Shown here piece after piece: positions 8,883-18,667 of a stretch of DNA of 64,000 bases (positions are counted from its first letter, which is position 1; each line of letters starts with the position of its first letter). The notes below the pieces were generated by a model. The model had not been told where the DNA came from. It saw only the letters and a program-made list of their open reading frames with translations, and made no database searches. A program made the translations under genes and the position numbers. The DNA is from JBFHRE01 sp041746105. GTDB lineage: Bacteria; Actinomycetota; Acidimicrobiia; Spongiisociales; ZC4RG35. Where the stretch lies: the NCBI GenBank assembly GCA_041746105.1, contig JBGTHP010000036.1:11855-75854 (forward strand). The letters are read 5' to 3'.

Positions 8883-8946
8883 GGTACGTCCGCAACGCCT
8901 GGTGCCGACCGTACCCGACTACACCAAGGGCCGGTCGCACGCACGA

Positions 8947-10566
8947 TCAATTGATGCGCTTCGTCGCCCCGGACCACTCCATTTCGCGCAACACGAATTT
9001 CTGGATCTTGCCGGTCGAGGTCTTGGGGAGGGATTCGACGATCTCGACGATGTCGGGAGCCTTGAAGTGGGCCAGTCGGTTGCGAACGTGTTCGATGAGT
9101 TCGGAAGGTTCGGCCATGGACCCTGGCTTCAATAGGACGAAGGCCTTTGGACGCTCTCCCCAATGCTCATGGGGAATGGCTATCACAGCAACCTCGAGTA
9201 CAGCCGGGTGACTGGCGATCGCCTGCTCGACCTCGATGGTCGAGATGTTCTCTCCGCCAGAAATGATGATGTCTTTTTGGCGGTCTCGTAGCTCGATGTA
9301 TCCATCCGGGTGCCACACCGCCAAATCTCCAGAATGAAACCAGCCTCCTTCGAAGGCTTTGGTGGTTGCGTCTGGATCGGCGAAGTAGCCGGCCATCACA
9401 TTGTTTCCGCGCATTGCCACCTCCCCCATGGTTGCGCCATCGCGGGGAACGTCGTTCATTTCTAGGTCGACAACTCTTATCGGGTCGGCGCCTATGAATG
9501 AGACGCCCTGGCGGGCCAGCAGGCGGTAGCGGACTTCATCGGGTTGATCGTTCCACGCGGTTTGGGGTTCACACACCGTGTAGGGCCCATAGGTTTCGGT
9601 CAGGCCGTACATGTGAACCATGTCAGCGCCCAGTTTTGTGATCTCAGAGATGATCGTGGGACTGGGAGGCGCTCCAGCCGTGGTGATTGTCAGCGGCCAG
9701 TCGACCCGGAAGGCCGAGTCATGGTTCGCAAGCGAGATGAGGACGGTCGGCGCTGCGTTCAGGTGCGTCACCTTTTCTGCTTCGATCAACTGCCAGACTC
9801 GCGCCGGGTCTACCGCCCGCAAACAGATGCTGGTCCCGCCGATGGCCACAATTCCCCAGGTTGTGCACCATCCGTTGCAATGGAACATTGGGAGCGTCCA
9901 GAGGTAGATCGAATCGGAGTTGTGTCGTGAATGCAGGAGTTCGCCGAAAGCGTTGAGGTGCGCTCCGCGATGGGTGTACATGACGCCTTTCGGACGCCCG
10001 GTCGTGCCGGAGGTGTAGTTGATCGAAATCATCGACTCCTCGTCCTCGACAACAAACGGCAGGGGGTCGTCGTTGCCAGAGTCCAGCAACTGCTGGTAGG
10101 TGCGGTGGTCGGATACCGGGGAGGCATCGGAATGCGGGTCGTGGAGCACGATTACGGTCAACCCTGGACAATTGGCGAGATTGGGTTCGACCACCGGGTA
10201 GAGACCCGTGTCAACGACCAGGATCGAGGCCCCGGAATGCTGAAGGATGTATTCGACCTCAGCACCTGACAGCCGGGTGTTGATGGCGACGAGCCCGGCA
10301 CCGGCCAGCGGAACTCCGAAATGTGCGATCAACATCTCCGGAATGTTGGGCAACAAATAGGCCACTCGGTCACCCGGTTCGATTCCGGCCGCCTTCAGGC
10401 CTTGGGCCAACCGGTTGACTTCTGCCTTCATCTCTGCGTAGGTCTGCACGCGATCGTGATATCGAATGGCCGGTTTGTCGGGATACACCGAAGCCGACCG
10501 TTCAAGAAAAATCAGCGGTGTCAGTTGGGTGATCGAAACCCTGCCGGTCGGCGCGCCGCCGTTCAT
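8947..10566 (-). CDS. Long-chain acyl-CoA synthetase / AMP-binding ligase
   Basis: 539 residues from the ATG at 10566, which overlaps the stop of the enoyl-CoA hydratase (ATGA). AMP-binding P-loop SINYTSGTTGRPKGV, adenylate motif YGLTETYGP, hinge LRDRQKDIIISGGENIS and C-terminal catalytic lysine region PKTSTGKIQKF are all present. It activates a carboxylic acid to its CoA thioester through an acyl-adenylate. The motif set resembles medium/long-chain fatty-acyl ligases; the substrate is not determinable. It is the second gene of a two-gene acyl-CoA unit. Confidence 0.93.
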   Translation of the reverse strand: MNGGAPTGRVSITQLTPLIFLERSASVYPDKPAIRYHDRVQTYAEMKAEVNRLAQGLKAAGIEPGDRVAYLLPNIPEMLIAHFGVPLAGAGLVAINTRLSGAEVEYILQHSGASILVVDTGLYPVVEPNLANCPGLTVIVLHDPHSDASPVSDHRTYQQLLDSGNDDPLPFVVEDEESMISINYTSGTTGRPKGVMYTHRGAHLNAFGELLHSRHNSDSIYLWTLPMFHCNGWCTTWGIVAIGGTSICLRAVDPARVWQLIEAEKVTHLNAAPTVLISLANHDSAFRVDWPLTITTAGAPPSPTIISEITKLGADMVHMYGLTETYGPYTVCEPQTAWNDQPDEVRYRLLARQGVSFIGADPIRVVDLEMNDVPRDGATMGEVAMRGNNVMAGYFADPDATTKAFEGGWFHSGDLAVWHPDGYIELRDRQKDIIISGGENISTIEVEQAIASHPAVLEVAVIAIPHEHWGERPKAFVLLKPGSMAEPSELIEHVRNRLAHFKAPDIVEIVESLPKTSTGKIQKFVLREMEWSGATKRIN

Positions 10567-11323
10567 TGAGGCCACACCGCAGGCCGTTTGTCCAAAAATG
10601 CCCGGAACCCCTCCTGGGCGTCGGGGTCGGCCGCATTGGCCGCCATCACTTCTTTCGTTAGCGCGTATGCGTCTTCCTCGTTCGTTTCGATCTGGCGGTA
10701 GAACGTCTGTTTGCCGAGACCAATGACTCTCGGGCTGTACCGAGTGATGTCTTTGATCAGTCCATCGATCTCGTCGTCGAGCCGTTCCGGCGCAACCACC
10801 CGGTTGACCAGTCCCCAGTCGCGGGCGGTGGTGGCATTGATCGTTTGTCCGGTGAGCAGCATCTCCATCGCCCGTTTTCTGCCCACTGCTCGTGACACCG
10901 GAACCATCGGTGTCGAGCAAAAGAGACCGATTTTGACTCCGGGTGTTCCGAACGTCGCGGTGTCTGCGGCGACTGCGAGGTCACAGGGGCGACGAGCTGG
11001 CATCCGGCCGCAGTCGCCACGCCGTGCACTCTCGCGATCACCGGCTGGGGGATTCGGTGGATCAACTCCATCAATTCGGTACATACGGCAAAAAGTTTGT
11101 CGTAGAACTCTGGTTCGCGGCCAACCATCTCCGACAGATCGTGCCCGGCGGAGAAGGCAGGGCCCTCGGCCGCGATCACCACAACCTGGCTGGAAGCAGG
11201 AGTCGAATTGAGCGCGTCTATTACGTCGGTCATCAAACCCAAGGACATCGCGTTGCGACGTTCGGGACGGTCAAGCGTCAATGTCGAGCGGTCATCGGAA
11301 TGCTCATAGCGGATGTTCGTCAT
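10563..11323 (-). pseudogene. Enoyl-CoA hydratase/isomerase, broken by one frameshift
   Basis: From the ATG at 11323 the reading gives a normal crotonase N-terminus (DRPERRNAMSLGLM, FSAGHDLSEMVGR, HGVATAAGCQLVA). The frame then shifts at about 10984-10990 and the rest of a crotonase continues in another frame (CDLAVAADTATFGTP to AVWPQ, ending in the ATGA overlap with the ligase). Inserting one base restores a 253-residue protein of family length. The hydratase adds water to enoyl-CoA in beta-oxidation. The downstream half is fully conserved, so this is either a very recent mutation or a sequencing error in a run of C (GCCCCTG on the minus strand). Confidence 0.85.
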
Positions 11324-11329
11324 GGTCGG

Positions 11330-11359
11330 AGTATCGCGCAGGTGACGAGAGATTGTCTG
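11330..11359 (-). promoter_or_regulatory. Promoter of the enoyl-CoA hydratase / acyl-CoA ligase unit
   Basis: Minus strand: CAGACA (11359-11354), 18 bases, GATACT (11335-11330), then 6 bases to the ATG. The same GATACT hexamer heads the dksA unit. The distance implies a leaderless transcript. Confidence 0.45.
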
Positions 11360-11367
11360 AATCGTGG

Positions 11368-12075
11368 TCACGCACGGTCGAACTGGATTGAGAGCGATTC
11401 GCGGATCGCGGCGGCAGCCGCGAGCGGGTCGGCGGCCCTGGTGATCGGGCGCCCGATCACCAGATAGTCGGCTTGTCGCCGCCATGCCTCCTCTGGCGTG
11501 GCCGTTCTGGCCTGGTCGTCGTTGTTGGTGCCGGCCGGCCTGATTCCCGGCGTGAAACGCAGCAGATGGGGGGCGACCTGGGCAACATCTCCCAACTCTT
11601 TTACAGAGCAGACAACCCCCTCGACCCCTACTTCCGCCGCCAATCTCGTGATCCGAGCAACCTGTTTACCTGGCGACGCATCGATTCCGACCTTCGCCAG
11701 GTCGCCCGATTGCATGCTCGTCAGCACGGTGATAGCCAGAATCCCCGCTGCCGGATTTGAAGCGTTGAGGCCCTCGATCGCAGCCAACAACATGGTCGGC
11801 CCCCCCGCCCCGTGTGCCGTCACCCAACGCGCCCCGAGGCGACCAAGTTGCCGGGCGGCCTGACCCACCGTGTTGGGGATGTCGTGGAGTTTGGCGTCGG
11901 CGAACACCGGCAGACCGATCTCGGCGACAGCGGCCACGACCGCCGGTCCGGGTCCCATCATCAATTCCAGACCGACTTTGAAGCCTCCAACCTCGGGAGC
12001 GAGGGTTTGCGCCATCCGGACCGCCTCCTCAGCGCTCGAGACGTCCAGCGCCACGATGATCGGGTTGGGCCTCAC
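11368..12075 (-). CDS. pyrF: Orotidine 5'-phosphate decarboxylase
   Basis: 235 residues from a GTG at 12075 that overlaps the pyrD stop (GTGA). It decarboxylates OMP to UMP, the last step of de novo pyrimidine synthesis. IIVALDVSSAEEA is the first strand with the catalytic Asp, and VFADAKLHDIPNTVG carries the D-x-K-x2-D catalytic tetrad. The C-terminal phosphate loop YLVIGRPITRAADP is clear. Last gene of the pyr operon. Confidence 0.96.
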   Translation of the reverse strand: MRPNPIIVALDVSSAEEAVRMAQTLAPEVGGFKVGLELMMGPGPAVVAAVAEIGLPVFADAKLHDIPNTVGQAARQLGRLGARWVTAHGAGGPTMLLAAIEGLNASNPAAGILAITVLTSMQSGDLAKVGIDASPGKQVARITRLAAEVGVEGVVCSVKELGDVAQVAPHLLRFTPGIRPAGTNNDDQARTATPEEAWRRQADYLVIGRPITRAADPLAAAAAIRESLSIQFDRA

Positions 12076-12980
12076 CACAATTTCGCTCCGCCGACGAGTT
12101 CGGAAAGCCTCTTGATGCCGAGTTGATCGAGTCGCCGACCGAGTTGTTTGAGAACCTTCGTGGCGATACGTGGATTCTCGAAGTGGGCAGTCCCGATTCC
12201 GACCGCCGATGCTCCCGCCAGGGTGTATTCCAATACGTCGTCTGCGGTTCGCACGCCCCCACAACCCACAATGGCAAGCTCTGGTAGCGCCTGATGCACT
12301 TCGATGACACATCTCATCGCGATCGGTTTCAGCGGCGGACCGGAATACCCCCCGATGTTTCCCGATAATGCGGGTCGGCGTGTCTCGAGGTCGAGTTTGG
12401 CGCCCCAGATCGTGTTTGTGAGTGTCACCCATCGGGCGCCTGCCTCGGACACGGCGGCCGCAACCGAGACTATGTCCTCGCTGTTTGGCGATAGTTTCGC
12501 CCCAACCGGAATCGTGACGTTTTCACATATCCCCGACAGGATCTCGGCCGAAACCTTCGGGTCGAGTGCAAACAGGTGACCGTCGAGATTGGGACAGGAC
12601 AAGTTGACCTCGAGCGCAGAGATCCCGGCAGCGGCCATCAACGTCGCAACAGAGACGAATTCGTCGACCGATCCGCCTACCACCGAACCCCAGACCTTGC
12701 TGTTGATCTCGGCGAACCTGGGCACATACTCATCGACCCAGATTTTTATTCCGGGATTCTGGATGCCGATGCCGTTGAGCATCCCGGGACCGGCAGCGGC
12801 GAGCCGCGGGGCCGGACGCCCCGACCACGGGTCGTACGAGACTGATTTGGCGACAACGGCACCATACGAACCGAAATCCGAGACCTCGTCGAACTCGAAC
12901 AGTGATCCCATCGTTCCCGACGCGCCGATCAGAGGTGTTGACAGTTCGATTCCGCCGAGGTTGGCGGTCCAGTCGCTCAT
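12072..12980 (-). CDS. pyrD: Dihydroorotate dehydrogenase, class 1 (1B-like)
   Basis: 302 residues, starting at ATG 12980, 22 bases after carB. It oxidises dihydroorotate to orotate with FMN. The catalytic Cys sits in EVNLSCPNLDG, as in class 1 enzymes (class 2 uses Ser and has an N-terminal membrane helix, absent here). GIGIQNPGI and the C-terminal GIGTAHFENP fit class 1B. Class 1B normally needs the iron-sulfur/FAD partner PyrK, usually encoded next to it; no pyrK lies between carB and pyrD or elsewhere in this window. Confidence 0.94.
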   Translation of the reverse strand: MSDWTANLGGIELSTPLIGASGTMGSLFEFDEVSDFGSYGAVVAKSVSYDPWSGRPAPRLAAAGPGMLNGIGIQNPGIKIWVDEYVPRFAEINSKVWGSVVGGSVDEFVSVATLMAAAGISALEVNLSCPNLDGHLFALDPKVSAEILSGICENVTIPVGAKLSPNSEDIVSVAAAVSEAGARWVTLTNTIWGAKLDLETRRPALSGNIGGYSGPPLKPIAMRCVIEVHQALPELAIVGCGGVRTADDVLEYTLAGASAVGIGTAHFENPRIATKVLKQLGRRLDQLGIKRLSELVGGAKLW

Positions 12981-13002
12981 TGTGGCGTCGTTTCCGCCGT
13001 GG

Positions 13003-16000
13003 TCATTTGTGCCAGTCTTGGAGGCTGCGAGGTTCGATCGTGGCGTCCCCAGACCGGAGGGAACGTGCCACTTGGAGGCCGCCTTGGAGAGTCGTGACAC
13101 ACGGAACGCCTTGCAGGCGGGCCGCATGCCTTATCACCCTTCCGTCTGACCGGGCGCGCCCGCCTCGGGGCGTGTTGATGACCAACTGAACTCGTCCGGA
13201 GTCGATCGCGGTCTTGGTGTCATTGTCGCTCTCGCCCATCTTCTGAACGGTCTCGACCGGGACGGCGTGATGCTCGAGGTAGCGGGCGGTACCAGGCGTC
13301 GCCATGATTGCGAACCCAAGCATGTGAAACGCTTGTGCCACCGCCAGACCCATCGGTTTGTCGCGGTCGGCCAGGGTGATGAGGACTGTGCCGGATGTAG
13401 GCAGGCGGTGTCCCGCCGCCAGGAGGGCTTTTGCGTACGCAACACCTGCGTCAGCCCCTATCCCCATGACCTCGCCTGTCGCTCGCATCTCGGGCCCCAA
13501 CACCGAGTCTTCCTCCGGGAACCGGTCCCAGGGTAAAACCGCTTCTTTGACGGCCGTGAAGTCTGGTTCGCGATAGTGGTCGGGCAGCATCCCCTCACCT
13601 CGGAGCTCGGCCAGGGTTGCGCCAACCATCACCCTGGCGGCGGCCTTCGCCAACGGGATCCCACTCGCCTTCGAGATGAACGGGATCGTTCTGGAGCCCC
13701 GTGGGTTGGCCTCGATGATGTAGACCTCGTCGCCTTTGACCGCGAACTGGATGTTGATCAACCCGCGCACTGTCATGGCCCGCGCCAGTTCCTCGGTATG
13801 GGCGAGGATCGTCTTTTTGGCCGTGTCCGACAGCGTTGGTGGCGGTACCACACAGGCCGAATCTCCAGAATGAACTCCCGCCTCCTCAACGTGTTCCATG
13901 ATTCCGCCGACCAGCAATTCGTGTCCGTCGAACAGCGCATCAACATCTACTTCGACAGCCGACTCCAGGAACCGGTCGATCAAGAGTGGCACCTCTGTGA
14001 TGTCACGCTCGGCGAGATCGCCGTACAGATCCTCCAGATAGCGGGTGAGTTCGTCGTACGAATACAAAACTCTCATCATTCGGCCGCCGAGAACGAAGCT
14101 GGGTCGGATCACAACCGGGAGGCCGACGCGGTCGACAACCTCTTCTGCGTCGAGGCGACCGCGCGCGATCCCGTTTGGGGGTTGTTTGATGCCCAATTCC
14201 CGGCACAGGTCCGAGAATTGTTCGCGGTCTTCTGCCATTGCGATCGACGCCGGCGATGTGCCCGCAATCGGGACTCCGGCATCGGCCAGGGCTTGCGCCA
14301 GATTGAGCGGTGTCTGACCTCCCAACTGGACGATCACGGCCTCGGGTCTCTCGGCGGCGACCACTCCCAACACATCCTCGACCGTCAAAGGCTCCATGTA
14401 GAGACGATCCGATGTGTCGTAGTCGGTTGACACCGTCTCCGGATTGCAGTTGACCATAACCGTCTCGTATCCGGCCGCACGCAGAGCAAAGGAAGCGTGG
14501 ACACAGCAATAGTCGAACTCGATCCCCTGACCGATCCGGTTTGGACCCGAACCGAGGACAACAATTCGTGGTTTGGTGGCGGGCGGTACCTCGTCTTCTT
14601 CCTCGAAGGTGCCGTAGAGATAGGGGGTGCTCGACTCGAATTCGGCGGCGCAGGTGTCGACGGTTTTGTATGTCGTCTTGATTCCGGCGCCAAGCCTCAT
14701 TGCCCTCACCTCGGCCTCGCCTCTCCCCCACAGGTGGGCAAGCTGACGATCTGAGAATCCAGTCCTTTTTCCCGCCTTGATACCGGCCGGCGACATTTCC
14801 CCTGCCTCGAGTTCGATACGGGTTTCAACTATCTCGGCGATCTGGTCGACAAACCAAGGGTCGTAGCCAGAGAGCGACGAGATCCGATCTTGGGGAAACC
14901 CCCTTCGCAGGCCTTCCGCCACCGCGAAGATTCGCGACGGTGTCGGCACCGTGATCTCCTCCCACAAGGTGTCGTCGTCTGAGTTCATCAGAGTCGCTTC
15001 ACCGGTGTCCGCGGCAAGCCCTGCTCGTCCCTGTTCCATCGAGCGGAGCGCCTTCTGAAGGGCTTCAGGGAACGAACGACCGATCGCCATTGCCTCGCCC
15101 ACACTGCGCATCGATGTCCCGAGGCGGGTGGATGCCGCCGGGAACTTGGCGAAGTCGAACCGAGGGATCTTCACCACGACGTAATCGAGCGCAGGCTCAA
15201 AGCTTGCCGGCGTAGCTCCGGTGATGTCGTTGGCGATCTCATCGAGAGTGAAACCGACTGCCAGTAACGCGGCGATCTTTGCGATCGGAAACCCGGTGGC
15301 TTTCGAGGCGAGTGCCGACGAGCGAGAGACTCGGGGGTTCATCTCGATGACCAGTCGGCGTCCTGTCGCCGGGTCGACTGCGAACTGAACGTTGGAGCCG
15401 CCGGTGGCCACCCCGACGATCCGGAGCACAGCGATGGCGTCATCGCGCATGTCCTGATACTCCCGGTCGGACAGCGTCTGGATCGGGGCCACGGTGATGG
15501 AGTCACCGGTGTGGACTCCCATTGGGTCGAGGTTCTCGATCGAGCAGACGATGACGGCGTTGTCATTGGCGTCCCGCATCACCTCGAGCTCGTACTCTTT
15601 CCACCCGTACACAGACTCTTCGACCAAAATTTCACCGACAGGCGAAAACGAGAGGCCGTAGCGAGCCTTCTCGACGAAATCTTGGGCATCCTCGGCGATT
15701 CCGGTTCCACCTCCGCCAAGAATGAACGATGGTCTGATCATCACCGGGTAGCCGATCTCTTCTGCGATCCGAACTGCCTCTGTCATGTTGCGGGCATACC
15801 CGGCGCGCGGGACCTCGAGACCTGCCCCCTCCATCGCTTCTTTGAACTTGCCTCGATCCTCGGCCTTGTCGATTGCCTCCAATCCGGCGCCAATCAACTC
15901 GGTTTGGTACTTCTCGAACACGTTGCGGCGCGCAAGTTGAGCAGTGATGTTGAGTGCGGTCTGCCCACCCAAGGTTGGCAAGAGCGCGTCGGGCCTTTCT

Positions 16001-16239
16001 TTTGCGATGATTCGTTCGACGACTTCTGGCGTGATCGGCTCGATATACGTCGCATCCGCGAATTCGGGATCGGTCATGATCGTGGCCGGGTTCGAGTTGA
16101 TCAGGATGACCCTGTATCCGTGGCTGCGCAGAACCTTCGCCGCCTGCGTGCCGGAGTAGTCGAACTCGCAGCCCTGGCCGATGACGATCGGACCGGAGCC
16201 GATCAGGAGAATGGACGAAATGTCGGTGCGTTTTGGCAT
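13003..16239 (-). CDS. carB: Carbamoyl phosphate synthase, large subunit
   Basis: 1078 residues, full length. Two ATP-grasp halves are visible, each with LLIGSGPIVIGQG- or VLGSGPNRIGQG-type N-termini and VIRPSFVLGG motifs (IRPSFILGGGGTG in the first, IRPSFVLGG in the second), followed by the allosteric domain. It makes carbamoyl phosphate from bicarbonate, ammonia (channelled from CarA) and 2 ATP. Its ATG shares one base with the carA stop (TGATG), consistent with equimolar expression. Confidence 0.98.
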   Translation of the reverse strand: MPKRTDISSILLIGSGPIVIGQGCEFDYSGTQAAKVLRSHGYRVILINSNPATIMTDPEFADATYIEPITPEVVERIIAKERPDALLPTLGGQTALNITAQLARRNVFEKYQTELIGAGLEAIDKAEDRGKFKEAMEGAGLEVPRAGYARNMTEAVRIAEEIGYPVMIRPSFILGGGGTGIAEDAQDFVEKARYGLSFSPVGEILVEESVYGWKEYELEVMRDANDNAVIVCSIENLDPMGVHTGDSITVAPIQTLSDREYQDMRDDAIAVLRIVGVATGGSNVQFAVDPATGRRLVIEMNPRVSRSSALASKATGFPIAKIAALLAVGFTLDEIANDITGATPASFEPALDYVVVKIPRFDFAKFPAASTRLGTSMRSVGEAMAIGRSFPEALQKALRSMEQGRAGLAADTGEATLMNSDDDTLWEEITVPTPSRIFAVAEGLRRGFPQDRISSLSGYDPWFVDQIAEIVETRIELEAGEMSPAGIKAGKRTGFSDRQLAHLWGRGEAEVRAMRLGAGIKTTYKTVDTCAAEFESSTPYLYGTFEEEDEVPPATKPRIVVLGSGPNRIGQGIEFDYCCVHASFALRAAGYETVMVNCNPETVSTDYDTSDRLYMEPLTVEDVLGVVAAERPEAVIVQLGGQTPLNLAQALADAGVPIAGTSPASIAMAEDREQFSDLCRELGIKQPPNGIARGRLDAEEVVDRVGLPVVIRPSFVLGGRMMRVLYSYDELTRYLEDLYGDLAERDITEVPLLIDRFLESAVEVDVDALFDGHELLVGGIMEHVEEAGVHSGDSACVVPPPTLSDTAKKTILAHTEELARAMTVRGLINIQFAVKGDEVYIIEANPRGSRTIPFISKASGIPLAKAAARVMVGATLAELRGEGMLPDHYREPDFTAVKEAVLPWDRFPEEDSVLGPEMRATGEVMGIGADAGVAYAKALLAAGHRLPTSGTVLITLADRDKPMGLAVAQAFHMLGFAIMATPGTARYLEHHAVPVETVQKMGESDNDTKTAIDSGRVQLVINTPRGGRARSDGRVIRHAARLQGVPCVTTLQGGLQVARSLRSGDATIEPRSLQDWHK

Positions 16240-17402
16240 CAGGAACGCCCCTCGAGACCGATGAGCGTCAAGAAGTCATCGAAGAGGTGCTGGGCGTCTC
16301 GGGGTCCTGGCGCCGCCTCCGGATGGAACTGGACCCCGAATGCCGGAACGTCCAGACAGCGGAGACCTTCGAGAGTGCCGTCGTTGAGGTTCTGGTGAGT
16401 CGGTTCGACGACACCAAAAGTCGAATGGACCAGGGACGGCAGCAGTTCTGGTCCAACCAGGCCGGAACGCTCGGGGGGATTGTCGTCGCTCAGGCTCCAC
16501 AGGTCGACCGCAAACCCGTGGTTTTGGGCGGTGATTTCGACCCTACCGGAATCGAGGCGGATCACGGGATGGTTGCCGCCGTGGTGGCCGAAAGGCAGCT
16601 TGTAGGTGCGTGCCCCGAGGGCCAATCCCAGCACTTGATGGCCGAGGCAGATCCCGAAAACGGGCAACTCCCCCAGCAGCGAACGCACGGTGGCAATCGT
16701 TGCGCCAAGAGGTTCGGGGTCGCCGGGCCCGTTTGAGAGAAATACACCGGCCGGTGCCATCGCCCTGATGGTTTCTGCGGTGGTGTCGACGGGCACCACC
16801 ACGGTCTCGAGCCCACGGTTGACCAGGTGGGTGATGATGTCTCGTTTGATCCCCAGATCCATCGCTACGACTGTGGCGAGCCGCTCACCCCGGGCGGGCA
16901 CCGTGTAAGGCTCGCGCGTCGACACCTCACTTGCGAGGTCACGTCCCTCCATTCTGGGCGCATCGGCCAGCGCCGCAGTCAGTTCCGACTCGGTGACGCC
17001 GGCGCCCATTGCGATCGGCTGCGCCCCATGGTCGCGGATGTGGCGTGTGAGCCGGCGAGTATCGACATCGCTGACGGCGACGATTCCGTGCTGGTGGAGG
17101 TACGCGGCCAGGGTTCCATCGGCCCGCCAATTCGAATGGCGTCGCGACAGGGTCCTCATTACCAGCCCACCGGCGTGCGCAACCGACGCTTGTGCGTCCT
17201 CGGGGTTGACGCCATAGTTCCCGAGATGGGAGGTGGTCATCACCACCACCTGGCCTGCGTACGAAGGGTCGGTCAGGATCTCCTGATAACCGGTCATCGA
17301 AGTGTTGAAGACCGCCTCCCCTGTGGCGATTCCGTCTGCGCCGACGGCTGTGCCGGTGAAGCGGGCTCCGTCCGCCGTGATCAGAATTGCTTCGTTGGTC
17401 AT
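16239..17402 (-). CDS. carA: Carbamoyl phosphate synthase, small subunit
   Basis: 387 residues. Supplies ammonia by hydrolysing glutamine. The N-terminal CarA domain has FNTSMTGYQEILTDPSY; the class I amidotransferase domain has the nucleophile Cys in VFGICLGHQVLGLALG and the His/Glu pair in VQFHPEAAPGP. It overlaps pyrC upstream (ATGA) and carB downstream. Confidence 0.98.
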   Translation of the reverse strand: MTNEAILITADGARFTGTAVGADGIATGEAVFNTSMTGYQEILTDPSYAGQVVVMTTSHLGNYGVNPEDAQASVAHAGGLVMRTLSRRHSNWRADGTLAAYLHQHGIVAVSDVDTRRLTRHIRDHGAQPIAMGAGVTESELTAALADAPRMEGRDLASEVSTREPYTVPARGERLATVVAMDLGIKRDIITHLVNRGLETVVVPVDTTAETIRAMAPAGVFLSNGPGDPEPLGATIATVRSLLGELPVFGICLGHQVLGLALGARTYKLPFGHHGGNHPVIRLDSGRVEITAQNHGFAVDLWSLSDDNPPERSGLVGPELLPSLVHSTFGVVEPTHQNLNDGTLEGLRCLDVPAFGVQFHPEAAPGPRDAQHLFDDFLTLIGLEGRS

Positions 17403-18667
17403 GTTCTGGCCAATTGATGCACGAGTTGGCCCTCGTGGATTGTTGCGAGGGTTCTGCCAGACATGTTCGTTCCCTTCCAGGGGCTATTGGTGGATCTCGA
17501 TTGGAAGGTGTCGGCCACCCACGAGGCCGTGGGATCGATCACCACCAGGTTGGCCGGCGTGCCCTCACCAACTGCTCTGCCCTGGCGTTCCAGGCCGGCG
17601 ATCCGCGCGGGGCGGACCGACATCCGATCAAATAGTATTTCCGGGGTGGGATCAACCGCCGCCAGGACTGCGCCGACCGCCGTCTCCAAGCCGATCACTC
17701 CCCGCGGCGCCTCCTCGAACGGAACTTCACACTCGGCGGAGGCGTGAGGCGCGTGATCGGTGGCGACCGCGTCGATCGTTCCGTCGAGCAAACCGCGACG
17801 AAGCGCAGCAATGTCGTCCTGTGTGCGCAACGGTGGATACATCTTGAAGTCGGGGTCCATCGTGGCCACGATCTCATGGTCGAACGTGATCGTATGGGGT
17901 GCAACCTCGGCCGTCACCGGCAGCCCTTCTGCTTTCGCCATCCGGATCAGTTCGAGAGTGCCGGCGCTGGAAACGTGTTGAACGTGATACCGGCATCCGG
18001 TGAGCCTGACCAGCGCAAGATCACGGGCCACCACGACTTCTTCTGCCGCCGAGGGGAGGCCTCGCATCCCGAGTCGAGCCGAAACCGAACCTTCGTGCAT
18101 GTGACCACCCCGCGCCAGTCCAGGGTCCTCGGCATGTTGTGCGATTAGGCCCCCCCGTCCTGCCAGGTATTCCATCGCGTTGCGGAGCAGGCCGCCGTCC
18201 GCGACCGTGTCGCCGTCGTCGGTGAACAACCGTGCGCCTGCCTCCCACAGATCGTCGAGGTGTGACAGGTGTAAACCGGCGCGGCCCATCGAGATCGTTC
18301 CAGACGGAACGACGGTGCAGAGGCCCGCCTGGCGGCCGCGGTCGGCAACAAAACGTGCGAGGTGCCCGGAATCTATCGCTGGGTCGGTGTTGGGCATGGC
18401 CACAATGGCGGTGAAACCTCCTGCAACCGCCGACCTTGACCCCGTCTCGATGGTTTCTTTCCATTCTTGGCCCGGTTCCCGTAGGTGGACGTGCAGATCG
18501 ACGAGACCAGGACCGACCCAACCGCCGCGGGCATCTATCTCGAAAGCTCCCTCGTCGCTCGGCGGGGGGTCACCAACCGAAACCACGGTGGAACCCTCGA
18601 TCACCACGTCGCCTTGAATCATGCCGTGGTCGGTGAAGACCAGGCCGTTGCGAATCACCATTGTCAT
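17399..18667 (-). CDS. pyrC: Dihydroorotase
   Basis: 422 residues, type I dihydroorotase. Cyclises carbamoyl aspartate. VDLHVHLREPGQEWKE contains the metal-binding HxH, TDDGDTV, AQHAEDP and ATDHAPHA supply further metal ligands and the catalytic Asp. The C-terminus (about the last 25 residues) is longer than usual, ending just inside carA. Start ATG at 18667 overlaps the pyrB stop; a second in-frame ATG at 18661 is possible. Confidence 0.96.
   Translation of the reverse strand: MTMVIRNGLVFTDHGMIQGDVVIEGSTVVSVGDPPPSDEGAFEIDARGGWVGPGLVDLHVHLREPGQEWKETIETGSRSAVAGGFTAIVAMPNTDPAIDSGHLARFVADRGRQAGLCTVVPSGTISMGRAGLHLSHLDDLWEAGARLFTDDGDTVADGGLLRNAMEYLAGRGGLIAQHAEDPGLARGGHMHEGSVSARLGMRGLPSAAEEVVVARDLALVRLTGCRYHVQHVSSAGTLELIRMAKAEGLPVTAEVAPHTITFDHEIVATMDPDFKMYPPLRTQDDIAALRRGLLDGTIDAVATDHAPHASAECEVPFEEAPRGVIGLETAVGAVLAAVDPTPEILFDRMSVRPARIAGLERQGRAVGEGTPANLVVIDPTASWVADTFQSRSTNSPWKGTNMSGRTLATIHEGQLVHQLART

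Noticed and set aside
10567..10920. N-terminal extension of the acyl-CoA ligase
   Set aside because: Lies wholly inside the enoyl-CoA hydratase; family alignment and the ATGA overlap support ATG 10566.
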